The position numbers were made by a program, and so were the translations under genes. Below the pieces are notes generated by a model that was given only the letters and a program-made list of their open reading frames with translations, did not search any database and had not been told where the DNA came from. From NCBI GenBank assembly GCA_910588925.1, contig CAJURV010000051.1, positions 1 through 14,623 on the forward strand: a stretch of DNA of 14,623 nucleotides, given 5' to 3'. Position 1 is the stretch's first letter. The number at the start of each line of letters is the position of its first letter. Positions 5,893 through 14,600 of the stretch are shown in pieces. Source of the DNA: an uncultured Rikenellaceae bacterium. Its GTDB lineage: Bacteria; Bacteroidota; Bacteroidia; Bacteroidales; Rikenellaceae.

Positions 5893-5938
5893 GGTGTAGA
5901 GTCTATGCAAATAGTCTCTATGCCTTTTTCTTGTCTTT
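5893..5938 (+). terminator. Likely attenuator between rplL and rpoB
   Basis: A stem of up to 13 bp is formed by 5893-5905 (GGTGTAGAGTCTA) with 5912-5924, with one T-T mismatch (5902/5915), two G-T pairs and loop TGCAAA. It is followed at once by TTTTTCTTGTCTTT. This is the shape of an intrinsic terminator. As rpoB has no visible promoter in the remaining ~130 bases, it more likely reduces read-through from the ribosomal protein genes into rpoBC than stops it fully. Confidence 0.65.
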
Positions 5939-6066
5939 AACGAATTGCTCCAAACCGACGCATGCGTGAGTGGCTGTTAATGTTTTAACAATCAATGGCT
6001 TGCGTGTCCGTTGTGCCGTATGAAGAACGGCAAAAAATAAAAAAACTTCAACAAATCTTGGATATA

Positions 6067-9000
6067 ATGTCTAACACAACCAATCAACGAGTTAGCTTCT
6101 CAGCGATAAGCAATCGGATGCCCTACCCCGACTTTCTTGAGATACAGCTAAAATCATTCCATGATTTCTTTCAGCTTGATACGACGCCCGAGAATCGTCT
6201 GAACGAGGGGTTGTACAAGGTCTTTTTGGAGAATTTCCCGATCACCGATACCCGCAATAACTTCGTCCTCGAATTCATCGACTACTATGTCGATCCTCCC
6301 CGCTACTCGATAGAGGAGTGTCTGGAGCGCGGCCTCACATACAGCGTGCCCCTCAAGGCGAAGTTGAAACTGTATTGCACCGACCCGGAGCACGAAGATT
6401 TCGACACGGTGGTGCAGGATGTGTATTTCGGCATGGTGCCCTATATGACTTCGCGCGGTACGTTCGTTATAAACGGCGCCGAGCGTGTCATCGTCTCGCA
6501 GTTGCACCGTTCTCCCGGCGTGTTCTTCGGTCAGAGCGTACACTCCAACGGCACTAAGCTCTATTCGGCCCGTATCATACCGTTCAAGGGTTCTTGGATA
6601 GAGTTCGCCACCGACATCAACAACGTGATGTACGCCTACATCGACCGTAAGAAGAAGTTGCCCGTCACCACTCTGTTGCGTGCCATCGGCTTCGAGAGCG
6701 ACAGCATGATACTGGCTATCTTCGACTTGGCGGACGAGGTTAAGGTCAACAAATCCAATCTGAAGAAAGTCATAGGCAGGAAGCTGGCGGCCCGTGTTTT
6801 GAAGAGCTGGGTCGAAGACTTCGTTGACGAGGACACCGGCGAGGTGGTTTCCATCGAGCGTAACGACGTGCTCATAGAGCGCGAGGTCATACTCGAAGAG
6901 GAGCATATAGACGCCATCCTCGACTCCGGTGCCAAAACCATCCTAGTATATAAGGACGGTCAGAACAGCGCCGACTACACCATCGTATCCAACACTTTGC
7001 AAAAAGACCCCTGCAACTCCGAGAAGGAGGCAGTGGTATATATATATAGGCAGCTCCGCAACTCCGAGCCGCCCGACGAGGCTACTGCCCGCGACGTGAT
7101 AGACAAGCTCTTCTTCTCCGACAAGCGTTACGATCTCGGCGAAGTGGGCCGCTACCGTCTCAACAAGAAGCTCGAAAACGACATAGACCCGTCGATACGC
7201 GTGCTTACCAAGGAGGATATGATCTCGATCATAAAGTACTTGATCAATCTTATCAACTCCAAGACCGACGTCGACGATATCGACCACTTGAGCAACCGTC
7301 GTGTGCGTACGGTGGGCGAACAGTTGGCGAACCAGTTCTCGGTAGGTTTCGCCCGTATGGCGCGTACCATCCGCGAACGTATGAACGTACGCGACAACGA
7401 GGTGTTCACTCCGGTGGACCTAATCAACGCCAAGACACTCTCGTCCGTGATCAACTCGTTCTTCGGTACCAACCAGCTCTCGCAGTTCATGGACCAGACC
7501 AACCCGTTGGCCGAAATGACCCACAAACGACGTATGTCTGCGTTGGGTCCCGGCGGTCTGTCGCGCGAGCGTGCCGGCTTCGAGGTGCGAGACGTACACT
7601 ACACCCACTACGGTCGCCTCTGTCCCATAGAGACGCCGGAAGGTCCCAACATCGGTCTTATATCGTCCATGTGCGTCTACGCCAAGGTAAGCGACATGGG
7701 CTTCATAGAGACCCCGTACCGCAAGGTTATCGACGGCAAGGTGGATATGAGCCCCTCGGGCATCGTCTATCTCTCGGCCGAAGAGGAGGAGGGTTTGGTG
7801 ATAGCGCAGGCGAGCGCACCTGTCGACAAAGACGGTAACTTCCTTGAGCCTAATTCGATAAAAGCCCGTCTGGGCGGCGACTTCCCCACCGTTACGGCCG
7901 AAGAGGTGCAGATGATGGACGTAGCCCCCAACCAGATCGCCTCTATCGCGGCATCGCTCATACCGTTCCTCGAACACGACGACGCCAACCGTGCCCTCAT
8001 GGGTTCTAACATGATGCGTCAGGCCGTGCCCCTCATCAAGTGCGAAGCCCCCATCGTAGGCACCGGCCTCGAGGGCGACGTGATACGCGACAGCCGCGTG
8101 CAGATAGTGGCCGAGCGCGACGGCGAGGTGGTATTCTCAGACGCTAACGAAATACATGTGAAATACGACATCACCGAGGACGAACGTTTCGTCAGCTTCG
8201 ACCCGGAGATCACCGTATATAAACTTCCCAAATACCGTAAGACCAACCAGAACACCTCTATCACCCTCAAGCCTATCGTTCGCAAGGGCGAAAAGCTCGT
8301 CAAAGGTCAGATCATGACTCAGGGTTACTCTACCGAGAAGGGTGAGCTGGCATTGGGACGCAACCTCAAAGTGGCCTTCATGCCCTGGAAAGGGTACAAC
8401 TTCGAGGATGCTATCGTGATATCCGAACGCCTCGTGCGCGACGACGTCTACACTTCGGTGCATGTAGAGGAGTACATCATGGAGGTGCGCGACACCAAAC
8501 GCGGTATGGAGGAGCTTACCTCCGACATTCCCAACGTAAGCGAGGATGCTACCAAGGATCTCGACGATAACGGTATAGTACGTATCGGTGCAATAGTAGG
8601 CCCGGGCGACATACTCGTGGGTAAGATCACCCCCAAGGGCGAGAGCGACCCCTCTGCAGAGGAGAAGTTGCTCCGTGCCATCTTCGGCGACAAGGCCGGC
8701 GATGTGAAGGATGCTTCGCTCAAGGCTTCACCCTCGCTTCACGGCGTTGTCATAGACAAGAAGCTCTTCAGCCGCGCCAACAAGGATTCCAAGAAGGTCA
8801 AACAGGCCGAAAAGAGTCTGCTCGAACGTGTCGACGCACAGTTCGCTGCAAGCGTGGAAGAGCTTATGAAGACCCTCGTAGGCAAGTTGATGTCACTGAT
8901 AGGTGGCGCTCAGTCGGTAGCCATAACCGACTACCTCGGCACAGAGCTGTATCCCGCGGGCACCGTCTTTACCGAGAAGATGCTCATGGGAGTGGACTAT

Positions 9001-9882
9001 TTGGCCGTGAACCCCACCCGTTGGGTATCGGACAAGAAGAAGAGCGAGTTGGTGAAACAGCTTATCAACAACTACATAGTCAAATACAAAGAGCTGGACG
9101 CACATCTCAAACGCGAAAAGCACAACATATCCAACGGCGACGAGCTGCCCTCGGGCATCATACAGTTAGCCAAGGTATATGTGGCCAAGAAGCGTAAGTT
9201 GCGCGTGGGCGACAAGATGGCCGGTCGTCACGGTAACAAGGGTATCGTGGCCCGCGTGGTACGCGACGAGGATATGCCGTTCCTCGAAGACGGTTCTATT
9301 GTGGACATAGTGCTCAACCCCTTGGGCGTGCCCTCGCGAATGAACCTCGGTCAGATCTACGAGACGGTGCTCGGATGGGCTGGACGCAATTTGGGTCTCA
9401 AGTTCGCAACCCCCATATTCGACGGTGCTTCGCTCGAACAGATCAATGAATATGCGGCCAAGGCGGATGTGCCCCATAGCGGACGCACATACCTGTACGA
9501 CGGCGGTACCGGCGAGAGATTCCACCAGCCCGCGACTGTCGGCGTGGTGTATATGCTTAAGCTCGGTCACATGGTCGACGACAAGATGCACGCCCGTTCT
9601 ATCGGTCCGTACTCTCTCATCACCCAGCAGCCCCTCGGCGGTAAAGCGCAGTTCGGCGGTCAGCGATTCGGTGAGATGGAGGTATGGGCGCTCGAGGCGT
9701 TCGGCGCGTCCAACATCCTGCAGGAGATACTCACCATCAAGTCCGACGACGTGATGGGTCGTGCCAAGGCGTACGAGGCTATAGTCAAAGGCGACAATCT
9801 GCCGCCCGCAGGCATCCCCGAATCGCTCAACGTGTTGCTCCACGAGCTCCGCGGTTTGGCATTGAGCATCAAACTCGACTAA
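6067..9882 (+). CDS. rpoB: DNA-directed RNA polymerase beta subunit
   Basis: RpoB forms one pincer of RNA polymerase and much of the active-site channel and rifampicin pocket. With the start at 6067 the product has 1271 residues, close to Bacteroides RpoB, and begins MSNTTNQRVSF like its relatives. An in-frame ATG at 5995 would add 24 residues with no family support. Rif cluster I is QLSQFMDQTNPLAEMTHKRRMSALG, with Asp476, His486 and Ser491 matching E. coli Asp516, His526 and Ser531, so the common resistance changes are absent. Further landmarks are NFEDAIV and GDKMAGRHGNKG with Lys1050. The C-terminus is the conserved LLHELRGLALSIKLD, where RpoB contacts RpoC. A hairpin GCCGT/ACGGC (6015-6031) lies ahead of the chosen start. 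The rpoC start is 39 bases downstream. Confidence 0.97.
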   Translation: MSNTTNQRVSFSAISNRMPYPDFLEIQLKSFHDFFQLDTTPENRLNEGLYKVFLENFPITDTRNNFVLEFIDYYVDPPRYSIEECLERGLTYSVPLKAKLKLYCTDPEHEDFDTVVQDVYFGMVPYMTSRGTFVINGAERVIVSQLHRSPGVFFGQSVHSNGTKLYSARIIPFKGSWIEFATDINNVMYAYIDRKKKLPVTTLLRAIGFESDSMILAIFDLADEVKVNKSNLKKVIGRKLAARVLKSWVEDFVDEDTGEVVSIERNDVLIEREVILEEEHIDAILDSGAKTILVYKDGQNSADYTIVSNTLQKDPCNSEKEAVVYIYRQLRNSEPPDEATARDVIDKLFFSDKRYDLGEVGRYRLNKKLENDIDPSIRVLTKEDMISIIKYLINLINSKTDVDDIDHLSNRRVRTVGEQLANQFSVGFARMARTIRERMNVRDNEVFTPVDLINAKTLSSVINSFFGTNQLSQFMDQTNPLAEMTHKRRMSALGPGGLSRERAGFEVRDVHYTHYGRLCPIETPEGPNIGLISSMCVYAKVSDMGFIETPYRKVIDGKVDMSPSGIVYLSAEEEEGLVIAQASAPVDKDGNFLEPNSIKARLGGDFPTVTAEEVQMMDVAPNQIASIAASLIPFLEHDDANRALMGSNMMRQAVPLIKCEAPIVGTGLEGDVIRDSRVQIVAERDGEVVFSDANEIHVKYDITEDERFVSFDPEITVYKLPKYRKTNQNTSITLKPIVRKGEKLVKGQIMTQGYSTEKGELALGRNLKVAFMPWKGYNFEDAIVISERLVRDDVYTSVHVEEYIMEVRDTKRGMEELTSDIPNVSEDATKDLDDNGIVRIGAIVGPGDILVGKITPKGESDPSAEEKLLRAIFGDKAGDVKDASLKASPSLHGVVIDKKLFSRANKDSKKVKQAEKSLLERVDAQFAASVEELMKTLVGKLMSLIGGAQSVAITDYLGTELYPAGTVFTEKMLMGVDYLAVNPTRWVSDKKKSELVKQLINNYIVKYKELDAHLKREKHNISNGDELPSGIIQLAKVYVAKKRKLRVGDKMAGRHGNKGIVARVVRDEDMPFLEDGSIVDIVLNPLGVPSRMNLGQIYETVLGWAGRNLGLKFATPIFDGASLEQINEYAAKADVPHSGRTYLYDGGTGERFHQPATVGVVYMLKLGHMVDDKMHARSIGPYSLITQQPLGGKAQFGGQRFGEMEVWALEAFGASNILQEILTIKSDDVMGRAKAYEAIVKGDNLPPAGIPESLNVLLHELRGLALSIKLD

Positions 9883-9921
9883 GGCAGTTACATTATTTCA
9901 AGCAAAAACATTCAGCTTACC

Positions 9922-12900
9922 ATGGCATTGAAAAAAGATAACAAAGTTAGTGGCGGCTTCTCCAAGATAAGGATCGGTCTGGCATCGCCCGAGGAGATCC
10001 TCGAGGCTTCGAGCGGCGAAGTGCTCAAGCCCGAGACCATTAACTATCGCACATACAAGCCCGAGCGCGACGGCCTCTTCTGCGAGAGGATCTTCGGCCC
10101 CGTCAAGGACTACGAGTGCCACTGCGGCAAATACAAACGTATCCGCTACAAGGGCATAGTCTGCGACCGATGCGGCGTGGAGGTCACCGAGAAGAAGGTA
10201 CGCAGGGAGCGTACCGGCCACATATCGTTGGTGGTGCCCGTAGTGCATATATGGTATTTCCGTTCGTTGCCCAACAAGATAGGCTACCTCATAGGCGTGC
10301 CTACCAAGAAGCTCGAGATGGTGATATACTACGAGCGTTACATAGTGGTGCAGGCCGGTGTGGCCGAAGGTGTGCAGGATTTGGATCTGCTCACCGAAAA
10401 AGAGTATCTCGACATAGTGTCGATGCTCCCCAAAGGCAACCAGCAGCTCTCGGACGACGACCCCAACAAGTTCATCGCCCTTATGGGTGCCGAGGCCGTT
10501 TACATGTTGCTCCAGAGGGTGGACCTCGACGAGCTTTCGTATTCGCTCCGTCATAAAGCCAGTACCGAGACTTCGCAGCAGCGTAAGAGTGAGGCCCTCA
10601 AAAGGCTCAACGTGGTGGAGGCGTTCCGCGAGTCGCGCCATATCAACAAGCCCGAATGGATGGTGCTCAAGGTGATCCCCGTGATACCTCCCGAGCTTCG
10701 TCCCCTCGTGCCTCTGGACGGCGGCCGTTTCGCTACATCGGACCTTAACGACCTCTACCGTCGTGTAATCATACGTAACAACCGACTCAAACGTCTCATA
10801 GAGATAAACGCCCCTGAGGTCATCCTCCGCAACGAGAAGCGTATGCTACAGGAGGCGGTGGACTCGCTCTTCGACAACTCGCGTAAATCCAACGCTGTCA
10901 AGACCGAATCGAACCGTCCTCTCAAGTCGCTATCGGACAGCCTTAAGGGTAAACAGGGTCGTTTCCGTCAGAACCTGCTCGGTAAGCGTGTCGACTACTC
11001 GGCCCGTTCGGTAATCGTGGTGGGTCCCGAGCTCAAGATGCACGAGATGGGTATTCCCAAAGATATGGCGGCCGAGCTTTACAAGCCGTTCGTCATACGC
11101 AAGCTCATCGAGCGCGGCATCGTCAAGACGGTCAAATCTGCCAAGAAGATCATAGACCGCCGCGATCCGGTCGTGTGGGACATCCTCGAGAACGTAATTA
11201 AGGGTCACCCTGTTCTGATGAACCGTGCCCCGACCCTGCACCGTCTCGGTATACAGGCGTTCCAGCCCAAGCTGATAGAGGGTAAGGCTCTCCAGCTGCA
11301 CCCGCTCTCATGTACGGCGTTCAACGCCGACTTCGACGGTGACCAGATGGCAGTGCACCTGCCTCTCGGCAACGCCGCCATACTCGAGGCCCAGCTTCTG
11401 ATGCTCGGTTCGCACAACATTCTCAACCCCGCCAACGGAGCCCCCATCACCGTCCCCTCGCAGGACATGGTGCTCGGTCTCTATTATATAACCAAGCCCC
11501 GTAAGGGTGTCAAGGGTGAAGGGCTGGTGTTCTACTCGGCCGAGGAGGCTATCATTGCCAACAACGAGGGTAGGGCCGACCTGCATGCACAGGTGAAAGT
11601 GCGTATGCAACTGCCGGGTGCGGAACGTCCCGAGTTGGTAGAGACCACAGTAGGCCGAATCCTTTTCAACCAGTTCGTGCCCGAGGAGGTCGGCTACATA
11701 AACGAGCTGCTTACCAAGAAATCGCTCCGCGACATCATCGGTATGGTGATGAAACGTTCGGGTGCCGCACGTACGGCCCAGTTCCTCGACGACATCAAGA
11801 ACCTCGGTTATCAGATGGCGTTCAAGGGCGGTCTGTCGTTCAACCTCGACGCCGTCATCGTTCCCAAGGAGAAAGAGGCTTTGGTTGCCGACGGTTACGC
11901 TCAGGTGGAAGAGGTGCTCGACAGCTACGGCATGGGTCTTATCACCAACAACGAGCGTTACAACCAGATCATTGATATATGGACGCACACCAACTCCAAG
12001 CTCACGCAGACGGTGCTTAAACAGTTGGCCGAAGACGACCAGGGTTTCAACCCCGTTTACATGATGCTCGACTCGGGTGCCCGTGGTTCTAAAGAGCAGA
12101 TACGTCAGCTCTCGGGTATGCGTGGTCTTATGGCCAAGCCCCAAAAGTCGGGTGCAGAGGGTGCGCAGATCATCGAGAACCCTATCCTCTCGAACTTCAA
12201 GGAGGGTCTGTCGGTGCTCGAGTACTTCATATCTACCCACGGTGCTCGTAAAGGTCTGGCCGATACCGCCCTCAAGACGGCCGACGCCGGTTACCTCACC
12301 CGTCGTCTGGTGGACGTGGCGCAGGACGTTATCATCTCCGAGGAGGATTGCGGCACTTTGCGCGGTCTCTCTGCAACGGCTATCAAGCGCAACGAGGATG
12401 TAGTGGAGACACTCTACGAACGTATTCTCGGCCGCACCTCTTTGCAGGATGTTATCCACCCGCTTACCGGTGAGCTTATAGTAGCTGCCGGAGAGGAGAT
12501 AAACGAAGAGGTTGCGCGTAAGATAGAGGAGTCGCCCATCGAACAGGTGGAGATACGCTCAGTGCTTACCTGCGAATCGAAGAAGGGCGTATGCGCCAAA
12601 TGCTACGGGCGTAACCTCGCTACCGGTCGTCTGGTACAGCACGGCGAAGTGGTCGGCGTTATCGCGGCGCAGTCTATCGGCGAGCCCGGTACGCAGCTTA
12701 CCCTCCGTACGTTCCACGTCGGTGGTGTGGCCGGCGGTGTGGCTACCGACAACAAGGTCATCACCCGTTACGACGGCCGCATAGAGATAGACGACCTTAA
12801 GATAGTTCCCAAGACCGACGAGAACGGTAACCGTGCCGATATCGTGATAAGCCGTCTTTCGGAGCTCCGCATAGTGGATGTGCATACAGGTATCACACTC

Positions 12901-14139
12901 TACAACCACAACCTTCCCTACGGCTCTATACTGTTCGTGGAAAACGGCGCCGAGGTCAAGAAGGGCGATGTGGTTTGCGAATGGGATCAGTACAATGCCG
13001 TTATCATATCGGAATACGACGGTAAGGTCACTTTCGACAGCGTCATAGACGGTGTCACCTATCGCGAGGAGGCCGACGAACAGACCGGCTTCCGCGAGAA
13101 GGTCATCATAGAGTCGCGCGACAAGACCAAAAACCCCGTTATCAAGATCATCGACGGAGACGGTACGGAGCAGAAGCAGTACAACCTGCCCGTGGGCGCT
13201 CACATCGTGGTCAAGGAGAACGCCGAGGTCAAGGCGGGCGATATCCTCATCAAGATACCGCGTGCCGTGGGTAAGGCCGGCGACATCACCGGGGGTCTGC
13301 CCCGTGTCACCGAGCTCTTCGAGGCGCGTAATCCGTCCAACCCCGCTGTGGTGTCGGAGATCGACGGCGAAGTATCGTTCGGCAAGATCAAACGAGGCAA
13401 CCGCGAGATTATCGTCACCAGCAAGCTCGGCGAGGTGGTCAAGTATCTCGTGCCCCTGTCTCGTCAGATACTCGTGCAGGAAAACGACTACGTCAAGGCG
13501 GGCATGCCCCTCTCCGACGGTGCCATAACTCCGGCCGACATTCTCGCCATACAGGGTCCGACCAAGGTGCAGGAGTACATCGTCAACGAGATACAAGAGG
13601 TGTACCGTATGCAGGGCGTGAAGATCAACGACAAGCACTTCGAGATAATCGTACGTCAGATGATGAACAAGGTCAAGATAGAAGACCCGGGCGACACCCG
13701 TTTCCTTCAGGAGCAGATCGTCGACAAATGGGACTTCATGGCCGTCAACGACGAGATATTCGACAAGAAAGTGGTCGTGGATGCCGGCGATTCTGCCGAG
13801 CTTCGTCCCGGTCAGATTATCAACGTGCGTCGTTTGCGTGACGAGAACTCGGTACTCAAGCGTAAGGACCTCCGTCAGGTAGAGGTGCGCGACGCTATAC
13901 CCGCGACATCCAATCAGGTGCTTCAGGGTATAACCCGTGCGGCCCTGCAGACCAGCAGCTTCATGTCGGCAGCATCGTTCCAGGAGACGACCAAGGTGCT
14001 CAACGAAGCCGCTATCTACGGTAAGGTCGATCCCCTCGAGAAACTCAAGGAGAACGTCATCTGCGGTCACCTCATCCCCGCAGGTACCGGTGCTCACGAA
14101 TTCCAACACCTCCGCGTAAGCAACGTATCGGAGAAGTAA
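9922..14139 (+). CDS. rpoC: DNA-directed RNA polymerase beta' subunit
   Basis: RpoC carries the catalytic centre of RNA polymerase. The 1405-residue product is complete. The N-terminal zinc site has Cys66, Cys68, Cys81 and Cys84 (CHCGKYKRIRYKGIVCDRC). The catalytic NADFDGDQM is at 468-476, with Asp470, Asp472 and Asp474 holding the Mg ion. The second zinc site is Cys810, Cys884, Cys891 and Cys894. Trigger loop and bridge helix regions follow in the expected order. The end is ENVICGHLIPAGTGAHEFQHLRVSNVSEK. From memory, Bacteroides RpoC is about 20 residues longer after the GHLIPAGTG motif, so the tail here looks short. The last codons and stop lie within the left arm of the perfect inverted repeat at 14124-14213. 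Isoleucine is often ATA (8 of the first 13), unlike tuf. Confidence 0.98.
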   Translation: MALKKDNKVSGGFSKIRIGLASPEEILEASSGEVLKPETINYRTYKPERDGLFCERIFGPVKDYECHCGKYKRIRYKGIVCDRCGVEVTEKKVRRERTGHISLVVPVVHIWYFRSLPNKIGYLIGVPTKKLEMVIYYERYIVVQAGVAEGVQDLDLLTEKEYLDIVSMLPKGNQQLSDDDPNKFIALMGAEAVYMLLQRVDLDELSYSLRHKASTETSQQRKSEALKRLNVVEAFRESRHINKPEWMVLKVIPVIPPELRPLVPLDGGRFATSDLNDLYRRVIIRNNRLKRLIEINAPEVILRNEKRMLQEAVDSLFDNSRKSNAVKTESNRPLKSLSDSLKGKQGRFRQNLLGKRVDYSARSVIVVGPELKMHEMGIPKDMAAELYKPFVIRKLIERGIVKTVKSAKKIIDRRDPVVWDILENVIKGHPVLMNRAPTLHRLGIQAFQPKLIEGKALQLHPLSCTAFNADFDGDQMAVHLPLGNAAILEAQLLMLGSHNILNPANGAPITVPSQDMVLGLYYITKPRKGVKGEGLVFYSAEEAIIANNEGRADLHAQVKVRMQLPGAERPELVETTVGRILFNQFVPEEVGYINELLTKKSLRDIIGMVMKRSGAARTAQFLDDIKNLGYQMAFKGGLSFNLDAVIVPKEKEALVADGYAQVEEVLDSYGMGLITNNERYNQIIDIWTHTNSKLTQTVLKQLAEDDQGFNPVYMMLDSGARGSKEQIRQLSGMRGLMAKPQKSGAEGAQIIENPILSNFKEGLSVLEYFISTHGARKGLADTALKTADAGYLTRRLVDVAQDVIISEEDCGTLRGLSATAIKRNEDVVETLYERILGRTSLQDVIHPLTGELIVAAGEEINEEVARKIEESPIEQVEIRSVLTCESKKGVCAKCYGRNLATGRLVQHGEVVGVIAAQSIGEPGTQLTLRTFHVGGVAGGVATDNKVITRYDGRIEIDDLKIVPKTDENGNRADIVISRLSELRIVDVHTGITLYNHNLPYGSILFVENGAEVKKGDVVCEWDQYNAVIISEYDGKVTFDSVIDGVTYREEADEQTGFREKVIIESRDKTKNPVIKIIDGDGTEQKQYNLPVGAHIVVKENAEVKAGDILIKIPRAVGKAGDITGGLPRVTELFEARNPSNPAVVSEIDGEVSFGKIKRGNREIIVTSKLGEVVKYLVPLSRQILVQENDYVKAGMPLSDGAITPADILAIQGPTKVQEYIVNEIQEVYRMQGVKINDKHFEIIVRQMMNKVKIEDPGDTRFLQEQIVDKWDFMAVNDEIFDKKVVVDAGDSAELRPGQIINVRRLRDENSVLKRKDLRQVEVRDAIPATSNQVLQGITRAALQTSSFMSAASFQETTKVLNEAAIYGKVDPLEKLKENVICGHLIPAGTGAHEFQHLRVSNVSEK

Positions 14140-14213
14140 CATATAATAAAAAAGATAGGCCGCTATTTTTATAGCGGCCTATCTTTTTTATTATATGTTA
14201 CTTCTCCGATACG
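14124..14213. terminator. Perfect 43-bp inverted repeat at rpoC end (bidirectional terminator)
   Basis: Bases 14124-14166 are the exact reverse complement of 14171-14213, with loop TTTT (14167-14170). The core is a terminator: an A-run (14148-14153), GATAGGCCGCTAT, the loop, ATAGCGGCCTATC and a T-run (14184-14189). It works in shape on both strands. The arm reaches 16 bases into rpoC, covering the codons for VSEK and the stop (14137-14139). Weaker complementarity continues outward to about 14106 and 14230, with two substitutions and a two-base gap. This is far longer than needed for termination. Confidence 0.9.
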
Positions 14214-14260
14214 TCGTTTACGCAGGTTTTTTGCCTCCGGCGGCCTTTCCGGGGGACTTA

Positions 14261-14280
14261 CTTTTGTCACTCGACAAAAG
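14261..14280. other. CTTTTGTC/GACAAAAG hairpin
   Basis: CTTTTGTC (14261-14268) and GACAAAAG (14273-14280) are perfectly complementary around loop ACTC. Similar CTTTTGTC...GACAAAAG motifs are familiar to me from intergenic regions of other Bacteroidales, so it may be part of the same dispersed repeat block that follows at 14285. No adjoining gene uses it visibly. Confidence 0.5.
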
Positions 14281-14284
14281 AATA

Positions 14285-14347
14285 CGTTTTCGATAAGCCG
14301 AGAGCAATGAAACGAAGTTTCGATTGCCGAGGCGAGAAAACGACTGC
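14285..14347 (+). repeat. Dispersed structured repeat, copy B
   Basis: Second copy of the element seen at 5283-5350. Shared blocks are TTCGATAAGCCG (14289-14300), CCGAGGCG (14327-14334), a GAAA-CG run and CTGC. The nested fold is clear: CGTTTTC (14285-14291) with GAAAACG (14336-14342), GCC (14297-14299) with GGC (14331-14333), GCAAT (14304-14308) with ATTGC (14323-14327), and GAAAC-GAA-GTTTC (14309-14321). Copy A keeps the same nested plan with different stem bases. Confidence 0.65.
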
Positions 14348-14366
14348 CGCAGGCGAAGCAAAAACG

Positions 14367-14385
14367 AGGGGGCATAGCCCTTTTT
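14367..14385 (+). terminator. Small terminator-like hairpin
   Basis: GGGC-ATA-GCCC (14370-14380) is followed by TTTTT (14381-14385). G-T and A-T pairs may lengthen the stem to 14367-14383. It could be a backup terminator after rpoC on the + strand, but the stem is short. Confidence 0.4.
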
Positions 14386-14600
14386 GAGATGCGTGATATA
14401 CAGTGAATCCGTGGGATAGAGGTGAGCACTTTATGTTTATCACGCGGCATGGTTAAAAGATGGTGATGCAGAGAATGCAAAATGTTTCAAGTTGGCGAGA
14501 CGGGAAGATACTACAAAACGCAATAAAGGTATGCGCATTAACCGCAAGTCGCAGGCATGCTCGCCCGCGTACACAACCGCAGACCGCAGGGCGCCGAAGG
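14386..14600. other. Gene-free region after the rpoC terminators
   Basis: I see no gene here on either strand. One inverted repeat, GCGTGATA (14391-14398) with TATCACGC (14438-14445), encloses 39 bases. The rpsL-rpsG-fusA genes that I expect to follow rpoC in Bacteroides are not present within the ~480 bases visible after rpoC. Either the distance is larger here or the order differs. Confidence 0.55.

Noticed and set aside
5995..6066. Upstream ATG extending rpoB by 24 residues
   Set aside because: The added residues do not resemble RpoB N-termini, and the hairpin and A-rich run before 6067 look like leader sequence.
7492..7539. Possible rifampicin-resistance changes in rpoB
   Set aside because: Residues matching E. 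coli Asp516, His526 and Ser531 are the sensitive-type Asp, His and Ser.
14124..14213. Fold-back (chimeric read) artefact as the cause of the inverted repeat
   Set aside because: The downstream arm stops matching rpoC after about 58 bases and diverges gradually, then continues into unrelated repeat sequence, which is not how a fold-back artefact looks. Reads would still be worth viewing.
14169..14480. 103-codon - strand frame after rpoC
   Set aside because: It is built from the terminator arm, the CTTTTGTC hairpin and dispersed repeat copy B, so its translation only reflects the repeat.
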